A DNA stretch of 64,000 bases from Spirosoma fluviale (GCF_900230225.1 NZ_OCNH01000001.1:124001-188000); one strand, 5' to 3'; shown: positions 50,028-58,654, counted from the first letter of the stretch. The notes: generated by a model not told the origin, from the sequence alone. Translations and numbers: made by a program.

Positions 50028-50798
50028 ATGAAGACTAAAGAAGAAATTGTTCAGAATTGGTTGCCCCGCTACACCGGTACACCCATTGAGGTATTCGGCG
50101 AATATATTTTGCTGACAAATTTTATTAACTATGTCGAACTCTTTGCCAAAAAATTCGACGTCGAGATTTTCGGGATGGGGCGGGCCATGCAAACGGCTAC
50201 GGCCAATAACATCACCATCATAAACTTCGGTATGGGCAGCGCCATGGCGGCTACCGTTATGGACCTGCTTTCGGCGGTTAGTCCAAAAGCTGTATTGTTT
50301 TTAGGGAAGTGTGGTGGGCTGAAAAAAACGCAGGTTGGCGACCTGATCTTACCCATTGCGGCCATTCGGGGGGAGGGTACCAGCAATGATTATATGCGTC
50401 CCGAAATTCCGGCCTTACCGTCATTCCGTCTGCAACGGGCCGTATCCTCGACCATTAAACGCTACGAACTGGACTACTGGACCGGTACTGTATACACTAC
50501 GAACCGGCGCATCTGGGAACATGATGAGGTATTCAAAGATTACCTGCGCGAACTCCGGGCAATGGCCATCGACATGGAGACGGCCACCATTTTCACCGTT
50601 GGCTTTGTTAATTCCATCCCGCACGGTGCTTTGTTGCTCGTATCGGATAACCCACTTGTGCCGGAAGGCGTCAAAACGGAAGAAAGCGACAAACGCGTCA
50701 CGGGTCAGTTTGTGAACGTGCATCTGGAAATCGGTATCGACGCCCTGCTGGAACTGGAATCCTCCGGCGATTCCGTAAAGCACCTGAAGTTTGAGTAG
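50028..50798 (+). CDS. amn: AMP nucleosidase
   Basis: A 256-residue enzyme that hydrolyses AMP to adenine and ribose 5-phosphate, in the short form typical of Bacteroidota (the E. coli enzyme is longer because of an extra N-terminal domain). MKTKEEIVQNWLPRYTGTPI opens the chain; the nucleoside-phosphorylase-type fold includes ITIINFGMGSAMAATVMDLL and FLGKCGGLKKTQVGDLILP, with the ribose-binding MAIDMETATIF near residue 180. It is flanked on both sides by TTAGGAG-repeat inverted elements. The A-rich CAAAAAACATG context before the start has no strong Shine-Dalgarno. Confidence 0.93.
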   Translation: MKTKEEIVQNWLPRYTGTPIEVFGEYILLTNFINYVELFAKKFDVEIFGMGRAMQTATANNITIINFGMGSAMAATVMDLLSAVSPKAVLFLGKCGGLKKTQVGDLILPIAAIRGEGTSNDYMRPEIPALPSFRLQRAVSSTIKRYELDYWTGTVYTTNRRIWEHDEVFKDYLRELRAMAIDMETATIFTVGFVNSIPHGALLLVSDNPLVPEGVKTEESDKRVTGQFVNVHLEIGIDALLELESSGDSVKHLKFE

Positions 50799-50804
50799 GG
50801 ATGG

Positions 50805-50919
50805 GATAGTATTAGGAGTTAGGAGTTAGGAGTTAGGAGGGCTGACGCATGTGTTGCTTTCGCGTCAGCCCTCCTAACTCCTAACTCCTAACTCCTCGCT
50901 CCTAACTCCTAATACTATC
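50805..50919. repeat. Inverted element with TTAGGAG-repeat arms, copy 2
   Basis: Left arm 50805-50848 and right arm 50862-50919 pair over more than 40 bases. The arms consist of AGGAGTT units with a GGAGGGCTGACGC core next to the 13-nt loop; the right arm carries an extra CGCTCCTAACTC insertion. It lies 7 bases after the amn stop and overlaps the stop codon of the TPR gene. Confidence 0.78.
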
Positions 50920-52258
50920 AATTACAATACTCACTAATCACCTTATACGCTGGAGTGTAGCCCAGTTCGCCCGCTTTGGATAGGTCGAGACAACCACCGT
51001 TTTCATCGCCGAGGCTATGTTTGATGAGCCCGCGTACGTAGAACACTTCAGCATAACCGGGCTTTAGTTTAATTGCGCTGTTGCAGTCGGTGAGGGATCC
51101 CTTCTGGTCACCCTGTGCCGATTTGATCAGGCCCCGGCTGAAATAGGCTTCGGCATAAGCCGGATTAAGTTCAATTGACTTACTAAGGTCTATGAGAGCG
51201 GCTTTCGAGTCGCCCTGCTTGTGTTTACTGACGCCCCTGCTAAAGTACGCTTCGGCGCGTTCGGCACCTAGCTCGTTGATTTTGTCACGTTCCTGAACAA
51301 GGTTACGTAGATTGTCGAGAATAGCATGGGTGATCCGGCCGTTATAAACAACTTTTGTGTCGACATTGACATTGTTAATCTCTATAGCCTGGTTAAAATC
51401 CTGAACGGCCCCTTTTTGATCGCCAAGTTTGCTTCGGCAGAAACCCCGCCCGTAGTAAGCCCGGTAATGATCCGGCTTTAATGCCAGCGCCCGCTCGTAA
51501 TCAGGCAACGCACCTTTATAATCGTCGAGCTTTCCTTTGGCGTAGGCTCGGTAAAAATAGGATTCACTATCCTCCGGGCTTAACTCAATAGCTTTATTAA
51601 GGTCGGTAACCGCACCGGCAAAGTCCTTCAGTTCAACTTTGGACATGCCCCGACCAGCGTAGGCTTGTGCCCGCTTTGGGGTAATGTCAATAACTTTTGC
51701 AAAATCAAGTACGCTGCCGGCAAAGTCGCTCAATTTCTGCTTGGTGACCGCACGAGCGAAATAGGAATAGGCATTTGTGGGTTCCAGTTCGATGGCTTTG
51801 GAGAAATCGGTCAATGCACTCTGGTATTGGTCGATTCGGCTGCGGCTGATTCCCCGGTTGTAATACGCCTGAGGGTCGTCTGGGTTAAGCTCAATGGAAC
51901 GGCTGAAGTCGAGTAGAGCGCCCCGATGATCCTCCTGCCGACTTTTGCTGACCCCTCGGCTAAGGTAAGCCATCGCATCTTTGCTATTGAGCTCGATTGC
52001 CTTGTCATAATCGAGAATGGCACCCCGATGGTCTTTTAAATTGGCTTTGGCCAACCCCCGGTTGTAGTAGCTGGGTGCGTTTTCGGGGTTCATGGTTATG
52101 GCCATACTAAAGGCCTGCAGGGCACCCGTGAAATCACTTGATTTGCTACGGTTAATTCCATTCTCAAAGAACTCAACCGCAGTCTGTTGAGCGGTAACAG
52201 GAATAGAAAGACTGGTTCCCAAAAACAGGAAAACAGCCGGCAATAAATGTCGCTTCAT
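50918..52258 (-). CDS. Tetratricopeptide-repeat protein, secreted
   Basis: A 446-residue protein with a signal peptide (about 1-23, ending VTAQ). The rest is a chain of about twelve 34-residue TPR units with the pattern YYNRGLAKANLKDHRGAILD and variants AYLSRGVSKSRQEDHRGALL and AYYGRGFCRSKLGDQKGAVQ, plus a spacer near residue 310-330 (ILDNLRNLVQERDKINELG). TPR proteins are scaffolds; here it probably works in the periplasm or cell envelope. Partner unknown. Divergent from the Hsp20 gene, with a 334-bp AT-rich gap (52259-52592) in which I see no clear element. Confidence 0.93.
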   Translation of the reverse strand: MKRHLLPAVFLFLGTSLSIPVTAQQTAVEFFENGINRSKSSDFTGALQAFSMAITMNPENAPSYYNRGLAKANLKDHRGAILDYDKAIELNSKDAMAYLSRGVSKSRQEDHRGALLDFSRSIELNPDDPQAYYNRGISRSRIDQYQSALTDFSKAIELEPTNAYSYFARAVTKQKLSDFAGSVLDFAKVIDITPKRAQAYAGRGMSKVELKDFAGAVTDLNKAIELSPEDSESYFYRAYAKGKLDDYKGALPDYERALALKPDHYRAYYGRGFCRSKLGDQKGAVQDFNQAIEINNVNVDTKVVYNGRITHAILDNLRNLVQERDKINELGAERAEAYFSRGVSKHKQGDSKAALIDLSKSIELNPAYAEAYFSRGLIKSAQGDQKGSLTDCNSAIKLKPGYAEVFYVRGLIKHSLGDENGGCLDLSKAGELGYTPAYKVISEYCN

Positions 52259-52592
52259 TCTTAAAGTAAAAAGTTATGGTGAGTTTTTTACTGAATGAGC
52301 AGTATCAGGTGTTTAGTTCCTTGTAACGTAACCTCTAGGTAATGTGTATAATTGTGTCGAATACAGCGTCCTGGTGGCAATTACGTTAAAGAAGAACTGT
52401 CAAAAAGAGGTTATGGTAGCAAATTGTGGGCTAATTTTACAAAAAAAACACGACAAAACGCCGGTTTTTAAGGTAGTTTAATGCGAAAAAGCGACAAAAT
52501 GTCTTGAAGGAGTTAAAAGTTTGCTTTGGTATAAGATTTGATTCAGGAAGGATGTAACTGAAAGGGAACAACACAATAAACTACATAAGACA

Positions 52593-53015
52593 ATGGCAAC
52601 TTTAGTTCGATATAATAACTTCCCCACGTTCTTTAACCCTTTCCACAGCCGTCCCGTTATCAACCGGTATTACAACACGACGCCGAACGTACCCGCTGTA
52701 AACGTTAAAGAAAATGAAGCCGGATTCCTGCTTGAACTGGCCGCACCCGGCTTGAAAAAAGAGGATCTGAAAATTAACGTAGAAAACAACAAACTGACCA
52801 TCGGGTATCAGTCAGAAACGAAAACCGACGAAACCGCCAATAAATTTACCCGGCACGAGTTTGGTTTCACTTCCTTTGAGCGCAGCTTCCGTTTGCCAAA
52901 ATCAGTAAACGCCGATGCTATCAAAGCAGCTTATACCGACGGTATCCTTACGGTTGAACTACCCAAAGTTGAGGTTAAAGAAGAGAAACTTGTAAAAGAA
53001 ATCGCCGTTGCTTAA
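52593..53015 (+). CDS. Small heat-shock protein, Hsp20/alpha-crystallin family
   Basis: A 140-residue small heat-shock protein with the alpha-crystallin domain at about residues 35-130: VNVKENEAGFLLELAAPGLK, EDLKINVENNKLTIGYQS, FERSFRLPKSVNADAIKAAY and the conserved GILTVELPK. It holds unfolding proteins as large oligomers in the cytoplasm. The N-terminal arm is Phe/Asn-rich, and the C-terminal tail lacks a typical IxI motif apart from EIAV. It is convergent with the TrpF-like gene across a long palindrome. Confidence 0.95.
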   Translation: MATLVRYNNFPTFFNPFHSRPVINRYYNTTPNVPAVNVKENEAGFLLELAAPGLKKEDLKINVENNKLTIGYQSETKTDETANKFTRHEFGFTSFERSFRLPKSVNADAIKAAYTDGILTVELPKVEVKEEKLVKEIAVA

Positions 53016-53041
53016 TTGACAACTGGCCGACCTAACCTCAT

Positions 53042-53106
53042 ACGCTCAAGTGCATAAAAAAAGTGGTGACATCGTATGTCACCACTTTTTTTATGCACTT
53101 GAGCGT
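53042..53106. terminator. Long perfect palindrome between convergent genes (31-bp arms, 3-nt loop)
   Basis: Arms 53042-53072 and 53076-53106 around CGT are fully complementary and contain internal A7 and T7 tracts, so either strand reads stem plus T-run. It fills the gap between the Hsp20 and TrpF-like genes. Confidence 0.8.
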
Positions 53107-53109
53107 TAT

Positions 53110-53781
53110 TCACGCTAATTGCTGTACCAACTTTATAAACACTTCCAGCTTCTGCGCGTCCAGTTGCCCGTTTGTTCGTACACCACTACAAATGTCCAGA
53201 CCAAACGGACGGACGGTCTCAATCGCTTCCCGGACGTTGCCTTCGTTCAATCCACCGGCCAGAAAGACCGGTACCGATGACTGCTCCACGATCCGGCGAC
53301 TTACCTGCCAGTTGTGTATTCGTCCGGTACCGCCCAGTTCCTTAACCACCAGATTGGGATTCCCTGAGTCGAGGAGCAGGGCGTCGGCTCCCAGTTGAAC
53401 AGCCAGAAGGGCCTCGTCAATGGTTCGTTCGTCAATGACATGAATCACCTGCACCAGCTTCACCGCCGGGAGTAGGGCCTTGAGTTGCGTGTACGTGTCG
53501 GCTGGAACGGCGTCGACAAGTTGAATGGTATTGGCTCCTACGCGACGCTGGTGAGCTACGATGTCGGCTACAGTTGTTTCACTTGTGAGCATAAACGTAG
53601 CAATGGGCGGGGGCGTAGCCTGAACAACCTGGGCCGCCAGTTCATCGGCTACTACACCGGGACCGCTGGGCATCCGGCCCACCAGACCAAGGGCATCGGC
53701 TCCCAGTTGAATAGCCGTCTGCGCTTCGGCTATACTGCTGATGCAGCAAATTTTAACCCTCGTTCGGAACGGAGATTGCAT
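53110..53781 (-). CDS. TrpF-like phosphoribosylanthranilate isomerase homologue (orphan)
   Basis: The ATG at 53781 (MQSPFRTRVKICC) gives 223 residues; the longer frame overlaps the divergent MFS gene. The TIM-barrel pattern is that of TrpF: VKICCISSIAEAQTAIQLGADALGLV at the start, with the catalytic Cys in KIC, LLLDSG with the general-acid Asp, GGTGRIHNW, and VFLAGGLNEGNVREAI and LDICSGVRT for phosphate binding. The usual KICG is KICC here, and GGTGxxFDW is GGTGRIHNW. No other trp gene is nearby, so the role in tryptophan synthesis is uncertain. Confidence 0.82.
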   Translation of the reverse strand: MQSPFRTRVKICCISSIAEAQTAIQLGADALGLVGRMPSGPGVVADELAAQVVQATPPPIATFMLTSETTVADIVAHQRRVGANTIQLVDAVPADTYTQLKALLPAVKLVQVIHVIDERTIDEALLAVQLGADALLLDSGNPNLVVKELGGTGRIHNWQVSRRIVEQSSVPVFLAGGLNEGNVREAIETVRPFGLDICSGVRTNGQLDAQKLEVFIKLVQQLA

Positions 53782-53840
53782 AGTTTTGGGTTGATTAATG
53801 AAACACTCGCGCGGCAAAGATAGGTTAAGCCGACAAATGT

Positions 53841-55091
53841 ATGGTTCAACAATCCCCAGTCGATACGTACGCATCCCTTCGCATCCCCGAGTTTCGTTAC
53901 TTCGTCATGAACAGTTTCCTGATCACGGCTACGTTGCTGATTCAGGAGGTTATTCTGGGATATGAACTTTATAAAATCACGCACGATCCGCTGATGCTGG
54001 GCCTGGTTGGACTGGCCGAAGCGATACCGTTCATTGCGCTGTCGCTCTTCGGCGGGCACCTCGCCGACCGGCAGGATAAGAAACGGATTTTGCAGTGGAG
54101 TTTACTGGTCATTTTAATCGGGTCGGTTATTCTGTACCTGGTCTTTCAGCCTGCATTTGCGGCCGGGTTATCGCAAACGGCTCGTTTAGGGACTATTTAC
54201 GGCGTCCTTATGTTGATTGGCACGGCCAAAGGGTTTTACTCGCCCGCCAGTTCATCCTTAAAACCCTTTCTGGTTCCCCGTGAGCTGTATGCCAACTCCG
54301 CTACCTGGAGTAGTTCGTTTTGGCAGGCCGGTGCCATTGTGGGGCCTGGCCTGGCGGGATTTCTGTACAGTTGGGTAGGTTTCGATAATTCGCTGATTGT
54401 GGTCATTGGGCTTTTGGTTGCCTGTTTTGTTCTGATTTCGCTCATCGAGCGTAAGCCAACACCGGTCAGCGATTCGCCCGTGCTTGGCCTTCGTGAAAGC
54501 TTGAAAGAAGGATTCCGGTTTGTCTTTAAAACCCAGATTGTCCTCTACGCTATTTCCCTCGATTTGTTCTCGGTCCTGTTTGGGGGCGTGGTGGCCATTT
54601 TGCCGGTCTTCGCCGAAGATATTTTGAAAGTAGGGGCCGAAGGGCTGGGGTTTCTGCGAGCTGCGCCATCGGTAGGTGCGTTGCTAACGATGGCCTACAT
54701 GGCCAAACACCCACCCACCCATAATGCGTGGCGAAACATGCTGTTGTCGGTAGCCGGGTTTGGTGTGGCCACGATTATCTTTTCCCTATCGACCAATTTT
54801 TATCTATCCCTCATCATGCTCGGGCTGACGGGCGCTTTCGATAGTGTGAGTGTTATTATCCGTCAAACAATCCTGCAAATCTTCCCGCCTGATCATATGC
54901 GGGGGCGCGTAGCGGCTGTAAACGGAATCTTTGTCAGCTCATCGAACGAGATTGGCGCGTTTGAATCCGGCTTGCTGGCCCGTTTGCTGGGTACGGTGCC
55001 ATCCGTTATGCTGGGGGGCGTTGTTACTCTGCTGGTTGTCACCTATGTATACGCCAAATCGAAGGCGTTACTGGCGGTGCGATTGAGCTAG
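53841..55091 (+). CDS. MFS transporter (EntS-like efflux type)
   Basis: A 416-residue protein with about 12 transmembrane segments. The motif GGHLADRQDKKRI after helix 2 is the conserved MFS loop. The N-terminal region FRYFVMNSFLITATLLIQEV and the EntS/MFS_3-like GFRFVFKTQIVLYAISLDLF in the middle point to the enterobactin-exporter-like branch of exporters. It probably exports a small molecule; the substrate cannot be read. The gene is divergent from the TrpF-like gene (59 bp apart) and its end faces a small unknown gene across a hairpin. Confidence 0.9.
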   Translation: MVQQSPVDTYASLRIPEFRYFVMNSFLITATLLIQEVILGYELYKITHDPLMLGLVGLAEAIPFIALSLFGGHLADRQDKKRILQWSLLVILIGSVILYLVFQPAFAAGLSQTARLGTIYGVLMLIGTAKGFYSPASSSLKPFLVPRELYANSATWSSSFWQAGAIVGPGLAGFLYSWVGFDNSLIVVIGLLVACFVLISLIERKPTPVSDSPVLGLRESLKEGFRFVFKTQIVLYAISLDLFSVLFGGVVAILPVFAEDILKVGAEGLGFLRAAPSVGALLTMAYMAKHPPTHNAWRNMLLSVAGFGVATIIFSLSTNFYLSLIMLGLTGAFDSVSVIIRQTILQIFPPDHMRGRVAAVNGIFVSSSNEIGAFESGLLARLLGTVPSVMLGGVVTLLVVTYVYAKSKALLAVRLS

Positions 55092-55099
55092 AAGAACAG

Positions 55100-55144
55100 A
55101 CCTCCGCCCGGCTACCATCTGTTAGTGGGCAGTCGGGCGGAGGT
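55100..55144. terminator. Hairpin between convergent genes
   Basis: 11-bp GC-rich arms (55100-55110 and 55134-55144) around a 23-nt loop, between the MFS gene and the small unknown gene. Confidence 0.55.
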
Positions 55145-55164
55145 TGGCGTTAACAGAAGTTCTA

Positions 55165-55386
55165 TTAGGCGTAGGCTGGCGGTAGGTACACATTACGGAT
55201 AAAATCGTCGATGTCAATCGGCTCATTGAGCAGAACGCGGGCGTTAAAAATCTCCCAGAATAATTCATCTGAGATCTGGTAATCACGTTGCAGCCGAATC
55301 ATATCCCGGATGCTTTCTTTCAGTTGACTCACAGGTGTTTGCACCCCATATGATTGGAGTTGGGCAGTTTCCATAGCGGTTGTCAT
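55165..55386 (-). CDS. Small protein of unknown function
   Basis: A 73-residue protein without hydrophobic segment. It is mostly helical (VSQLKESIRDMIRLQRDYQI, then DELFWEIFNARVLLN) and ends in an acidic, proline-containing tail (EPIDIDDFIRNVYLPPAYA). I do not recognise the family. The coding frame is supported by size, spacing and the convergent hairpin; the 186-bp region upstream is AT-rich. Confidence 0.6.
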   Translation of the reverse strand: MTTAMETAQLQSYGVQTPVSQLKESIRDMIRLQRDYQISDELFWEIFNARVLLNEPIDIDDFIRNVYLPPAYA

Positions 55387-55572
55387 TTAGCGTGCGAGAT
55401 TTTTAAACACCTTGGTTTTTCTATTGTTTTGAAAAATAAAGAGGCTAAGAAAGGGCTAGTTAGAAAAATTATATTCTGTCTTTTGTCTGAGCAGCTGAGA
55501 GCTACTATAAGCCCGGTATCATACAACAAAAAAAATAAAACTTTTTTTAATTAACTGATAATCAATCGAAAT

Positions 55573-56439
55573 ATGAAGAAATTTAACTTGTACCTACTGC
55601 TGGCCATTGCCAGTGCCAGCTTCGTTGGTCTAACTCCGCCCCTCCGCCCGAAGCCAATGAAGCTGGTCAAAGCCTGGGAAACCGATACAACCCTTCGTAC
55701 GCCCGAATCGGTGCTGTACGATGGAAAAAACACGTTGTATGTCGCCAATATTGATGGTAAACCCGATGGGCTCGATGGCAGCGGGTTTATCTCGAAAGTG
55801 ACGCTGGACGGCAAGATCGAGAACCTGCACTGGACTTCGGGTCTGAATGCCCCCAAAGGCATGGGCTTGTATAAGAACCGGTTGTACGTAACGGATATTT
55901 ATCGGCTGGTGTGCATCAACACCGCAACCGGTCAGGCCGAGAAAACCTGGGATGGCGTAGGTAAAGACGCCTTTCTGAACGACGTGACCGTAGCCAAAGA
56001 TGGAACCGTATACGTATCGGACAATCGGAACGATAAAATTTATCGGTTAAAAGACGATAAGTGGGAGGTTTGGCTGGAAGGCGAGCAACTCAACAAACCG
56101 AATGGCGTGCTGGCCGTCGGCAAAAACAAACTGATGATCGGCAGCACCAAGATTGGGGCGTTGCGCACGGTGGATGTAGACACCAAAGCAATCACTACGC
56201 TGGCTGATGGGATGGCCGCTACAGATGGCATTGTGCCGGAAGGAAAAGGTAACTATTTCGTTTCAGACTGGAACGGGCAGCTGTTTCATGTTAATGCCGA
56301 TGGCACGAAAGAACAACTCATGGATACCCGCGAGCAGAAAATCAATTCGGCGGATATCGACTACGTTGCCAATAAAAAATTATTGGTTGTCCCGACCTTC
56401 TACCGTAACACGCTGGTAGCCTACCGGGTAGAGCAATAA
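55573..56439 (+). CDS. SMP-30/gluconolactonase-like beta-propeller protein
   Basis: A 288-residue protein with N-terminal signal-like segment (about 5-20). Six-bladed-propeller strands are repeated: ESVLYDGKNTLYVANIDG, GLYKNRLYVTDIYRLVCINT, TVAKDGTVYVSDNRNDKIYR, NGVLAVGKNKLMIGST and KGNYFVSDWNGQLFHVN. Members are lactonases or calcium-dependent hydrolases; the metal-site Glu, Asn and Asp are plausible at PESV, LNDVT and VSDWNG. A short sequence repeated from 5222 and a clear terminator follow. Confidence 0.85.
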   Translation: MKKFNLYLLLAIASASFVGLTPPLRPKPMKLVKAWETDTTLRTPESVLYDGKNTLYVANIDGKPDGLDGSGFISKVTLDGKIENLHWTSGLNAPKGMGLYKNRLYVTDIYRLVCINTATGQAEKTWDGVGKDAFLNDVTVAKDGTVYVSDNRNDKIYRLKDDKWEVWLEGEQLNKPNGVLAVGKNKLMIGSTKIGALRTVDVDTKAITTLADGMAATDGIVPEGKGNYFVSDWNGQLFHVNADGTKEQLMDTREQKINSADIDYVANKKLLVVPTFYRNTLVAYRVEQ

Positions 56440-56443
56440 CGTA

Positions 56444-56465
56444 GAGCCGCAATACCTTGCGGCTC
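56444..56465. repeat. Dispersed hairpin repeat, copy 2
   Basis: GAGCCGCAA paired with TTGCGGCTC around TACC; 21 bases are identical to 5222-5242. It directly follows the stop of the SMP-30-like gene. Confidence 0.75.
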
Positions 56466-56487
56466 AGTCGCGTCAGCAATAAGGGTT

Positions 56488-56530
56488 ATCCGGGATATGA
56501 ACGTAAGGTGTTCATATCCCGGATTTTTTA
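56488..56530 (+). terminator. Intrinsic terminator of the SMP-30-like gene
   Basis: Perfect 15-bp stem (56488-56502 with 56510-56524), 7-nt loop, followed by a T-run. It overlaps the stop codon of the convergent argH gene. Confidence 0.88.
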
Positions 56531-57865
56531 TTTCGACAGCAATTGTCGAACCGCGGCTTGCGCCTTATCGGCTCCGAAACCGGCCATTGCCTGATTCATA
56601 GCTTCTCTGATAAGGTCGTTGCCCAGATTGCCGATACTGCCTTCGTGGGTATGATGCAGGTTACGGGGCGGAACGTACGTATGTTCGGCAATCTCCTTCC
56701 CAACGGTCCGGTAAGCTTCCCGAAAAGGTACACCCTGCAACACCAGTTCATTCACGCGCTCGACGCTGAAGAGCAGGTCATATTTGGGCTCATCCAGCAA
56801 ATTGGCCTTTACCTGAAGGTGTTCCAGCATGAAATCGGTGATTTCCAGGCAGTCGAGAATTTCGTCGAAGGCCGGCATCAGGATTTCTTTCAGCAATTGC
56901 ATGTCGCGGTGGTAGCCGGAGGGGAGGTTGCTCATCACCAGCGTCACTTCCATCGGCAGGGCTTTCATTCGGTTGGTTTTGGCCCGCAGTAACTCGGCCA
57001 CATCGGGATTTTTCTTGTGCGGCATGATGCTGCTGCCCGTTGTGAGTGCGTCGGGAAGGACCAGAAAGCTGAAGTTCTGGCTGTTGTACAGGCAAATGTC
57101 CATCGCCATTCTGGACAGGGTAGCGGCTACCGCTGCCAGGGCCGTGAGGGCGGTTTGCTCGGTTTTACCCCGGCTCATTTGGGCGTACACTACGTTCACG
57201 TGCATACCTTCAAAACCCAATAATTCGGTCGTCAGAGTACGGTTTAGTGGGAATGACGAGCCATAGCCCGCTCCCGAGCCAAGTGGGTTGCGGTTAGCCA
57301 GCCGATAAGCGGTTTGCAGCGTCAGCATATCGTCGGCGAGGGCTTCGGCGTAGGCCCCGAACCACAAGCCGAACGAAGAGGGCATCGCGATTTGCAAGTG
57401 GGTATATCCCGGCAGCAGGTCATCTTTATGTTGCTCCGAGCGGCTTACCAACCGGTCGAATACCGTCTGGACAGCTTCGGCAACGCGCCAGAGCCGGTCG
57501 CGGGTGAAGAGTTTCAAATCGACCAGCACCTGGTCATTGCGCGACCGGCCCGAGTGAATTTTCTTGCCCACATCGCCCAGTACGCGGGTCAGCATCAGTT
57601 CAACCTGCGAGTGGACATCTTCAACGCCTTCTTCAATCTCGAACTTCCCCGACTGAATTGTCTGATAAATGATTTTCAATTCATTGTTCAGCATTTTCAG
57701 TTCATCACTCGAAAGCAGGCCGATGGTTTCGAGCATATGGGCGTGGGCCAGGTTGCCCAGTACATCGAAAGGAGCGAGGTAGAGGTCCATGTCACGGTCC
57801 CGACCCACGGTGAAGCGTTCAATTTGTTCGGCGGTACTGACGCCTTCTTTTTGCCAGAGTTTCAA
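56528..57865 (-). CDS. argH: Argininosuccinate lyase
   Basis: A 445-residue enzyme that splits argininosuccinate to arginine and fumarate. The fumarase-superfamily signature GSSIMPHKKNPD is present near residue 275, with the early HSGRSRNDQV near 140 and PGYTHLQIAMP. The start is a TTG at 57865 giving MKLWQKEG, the expected N-terminus of the family; an in-frame TAA lies just two codons upstream, so no ATG alternative exists before the domain. Other arginine genes are not adjacent. Confidence 0.96.
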   Translation of the reverse strand: MKLWQKEGVSTAEQIERFTVGRDRDMDLYLAPFDVLGNLAHAHMLETIGLLSSDELKMLNNELKIIYQTIQSGKFEIEEGVEDVHSQVELMLTRVLGDVGKKIHSGRSRNDQVLVDLKLFTRDRLWRVAEAVQTVFDRLVSRSEQHKDDLLPGYTHLQIAMPSSFGLWFGAYAEALADDMLTLQTAYRLANRNPLGSGAGYGSSFPLNRTLTTELLGFEGMHVNVVYAQMSRGKTEQTALTALAAVAATLSRMAMDICLYNSQNFSFLVLPDALTTGSSIMPHKKNPDVAELLRAKTNRMKALPMEVTLVMSNLPSGYHRDMQLLKEILMPAFDEILDCLEITDFMLEHLQVKANLLDEPKYDLLFSVERVNELVLQGVPFREAYRTVGKEIAEHTYVPPRNLHHTHEGSIGNLGNDLIREAMNQAMAGFGADKAQAAVRQLLSK

Positions 57866-57874
57866 GGCTTACTG

Positions 57875-57945
57875 AGTGAAAAGGTGAAAGGGTGAAAGAG
57901 TGAACGGTTCATCCCTGCGCTCTTTTGCTCTTTCCCTTTCCGCAA
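57875..57945. repeat. Low-complexity inverted element after a GGTGAAA-rich run
   Basis: GAAAGGGTGAAAGAGTGAA-like units at about 57875-57905 face CTCTTTTGCTCTTTCCCTTT at about 57918-57940. Imperfect. It lies directly upstream of the argH start. Confidence 0.45.
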
Positions 57946-58114
57946 AGGTCGTAAAGAAAATTATGTGAGGTAGTATTAATTTGGTACGACGGCTATTTTA
58001 ATGCCCAGCCGTAAAAGTTCGCTATTGGAGCAAAGAGAGATACCTGATGGGAGAAAGGAATAGTTAGCCTGTTCCCTGATCGTACTGATATGTAGCTAGG
58101 GAAAAAGGCTAATG

Positions 58115-58528
58115 TTACTCTTTCTTTGTTACTTCCGGCTTTGTTACGTCCAGACTATCGCGGGTATTTTTCTGTACAGCGATTGCGCCAAACAGGCTCA
58201 ATAAAAAAGCAAAAGCGTAAAACCCTTTTTCACTTGGTAAAAGAGTTGCGTTCCAAAGTCCGATAGCTAATAGCGCAATTGACAAGATCGTTGAAAACCA
58301 GCTTATCCCATAATAAATGTCTGTTACAGCTATTCCTTCTAATCTATCTCTAACACTCTTCTGTACAGATACAACCGAGAAAAGTCCATACATCAAGACT
58401 GTAAAATAGTATCCTCTTTCATTGAGAAGCATCTCTGATCGCCAGAGCCCGACCAGGTATCCTAACATACCGACTCCCAATGCAACCCAGGAAGCAACAA
58501 TAAATGCAGTTGATGGTTTTTGGTACAT
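58115..58528 (-). CDS. YiaA/YiaB-type inner membrane protein
   Basis: A 137-residue protein with four transmembrane segments in two similar halves ([21 protein letters not shown] and [20 protein letters not shown]), each followed by an ERGYYF/EKGFYAF motif and VQKSVRD or VQKNTRD, the yiaA/B two-helix domain. The tail is polar and charged ([13 protein letters not shown]). Function is unknown. A-T-rich flanks and an isolated position are notable. Confidence 0.88.
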   Translation of the reverse strand: MYQKPSTAFIVASWVALGVGMLGYLVGLWRSEMLLNERGYYFTVLMYGLFSVVSVQKSVRDRLEGIAVTDIYYGISWFSTILSIALLAIGLWNATLLPSEKGFYAFAFLLSLFGAIAVQKNTRDSLDVTKPEVTKKE

Positions 58529-58654
58529 AATTTCTAGAAAATTATAATTGTCAGGAGGTTACTAACTTTTAATAAGCTTCCAATCCTAAATGCAATATTA
58601 AAAAATTCCTAATAACTAAAAACCTTTTACATAAGTGTTTACCTGCTCTTGATG

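Noticed and set aside
53782..53874. N-terminal extension of the TrpF-like protein
   Set aside because: It would overlap the divergent MFS start and does not resemble the family; MQSPFRTRVKIC fits.
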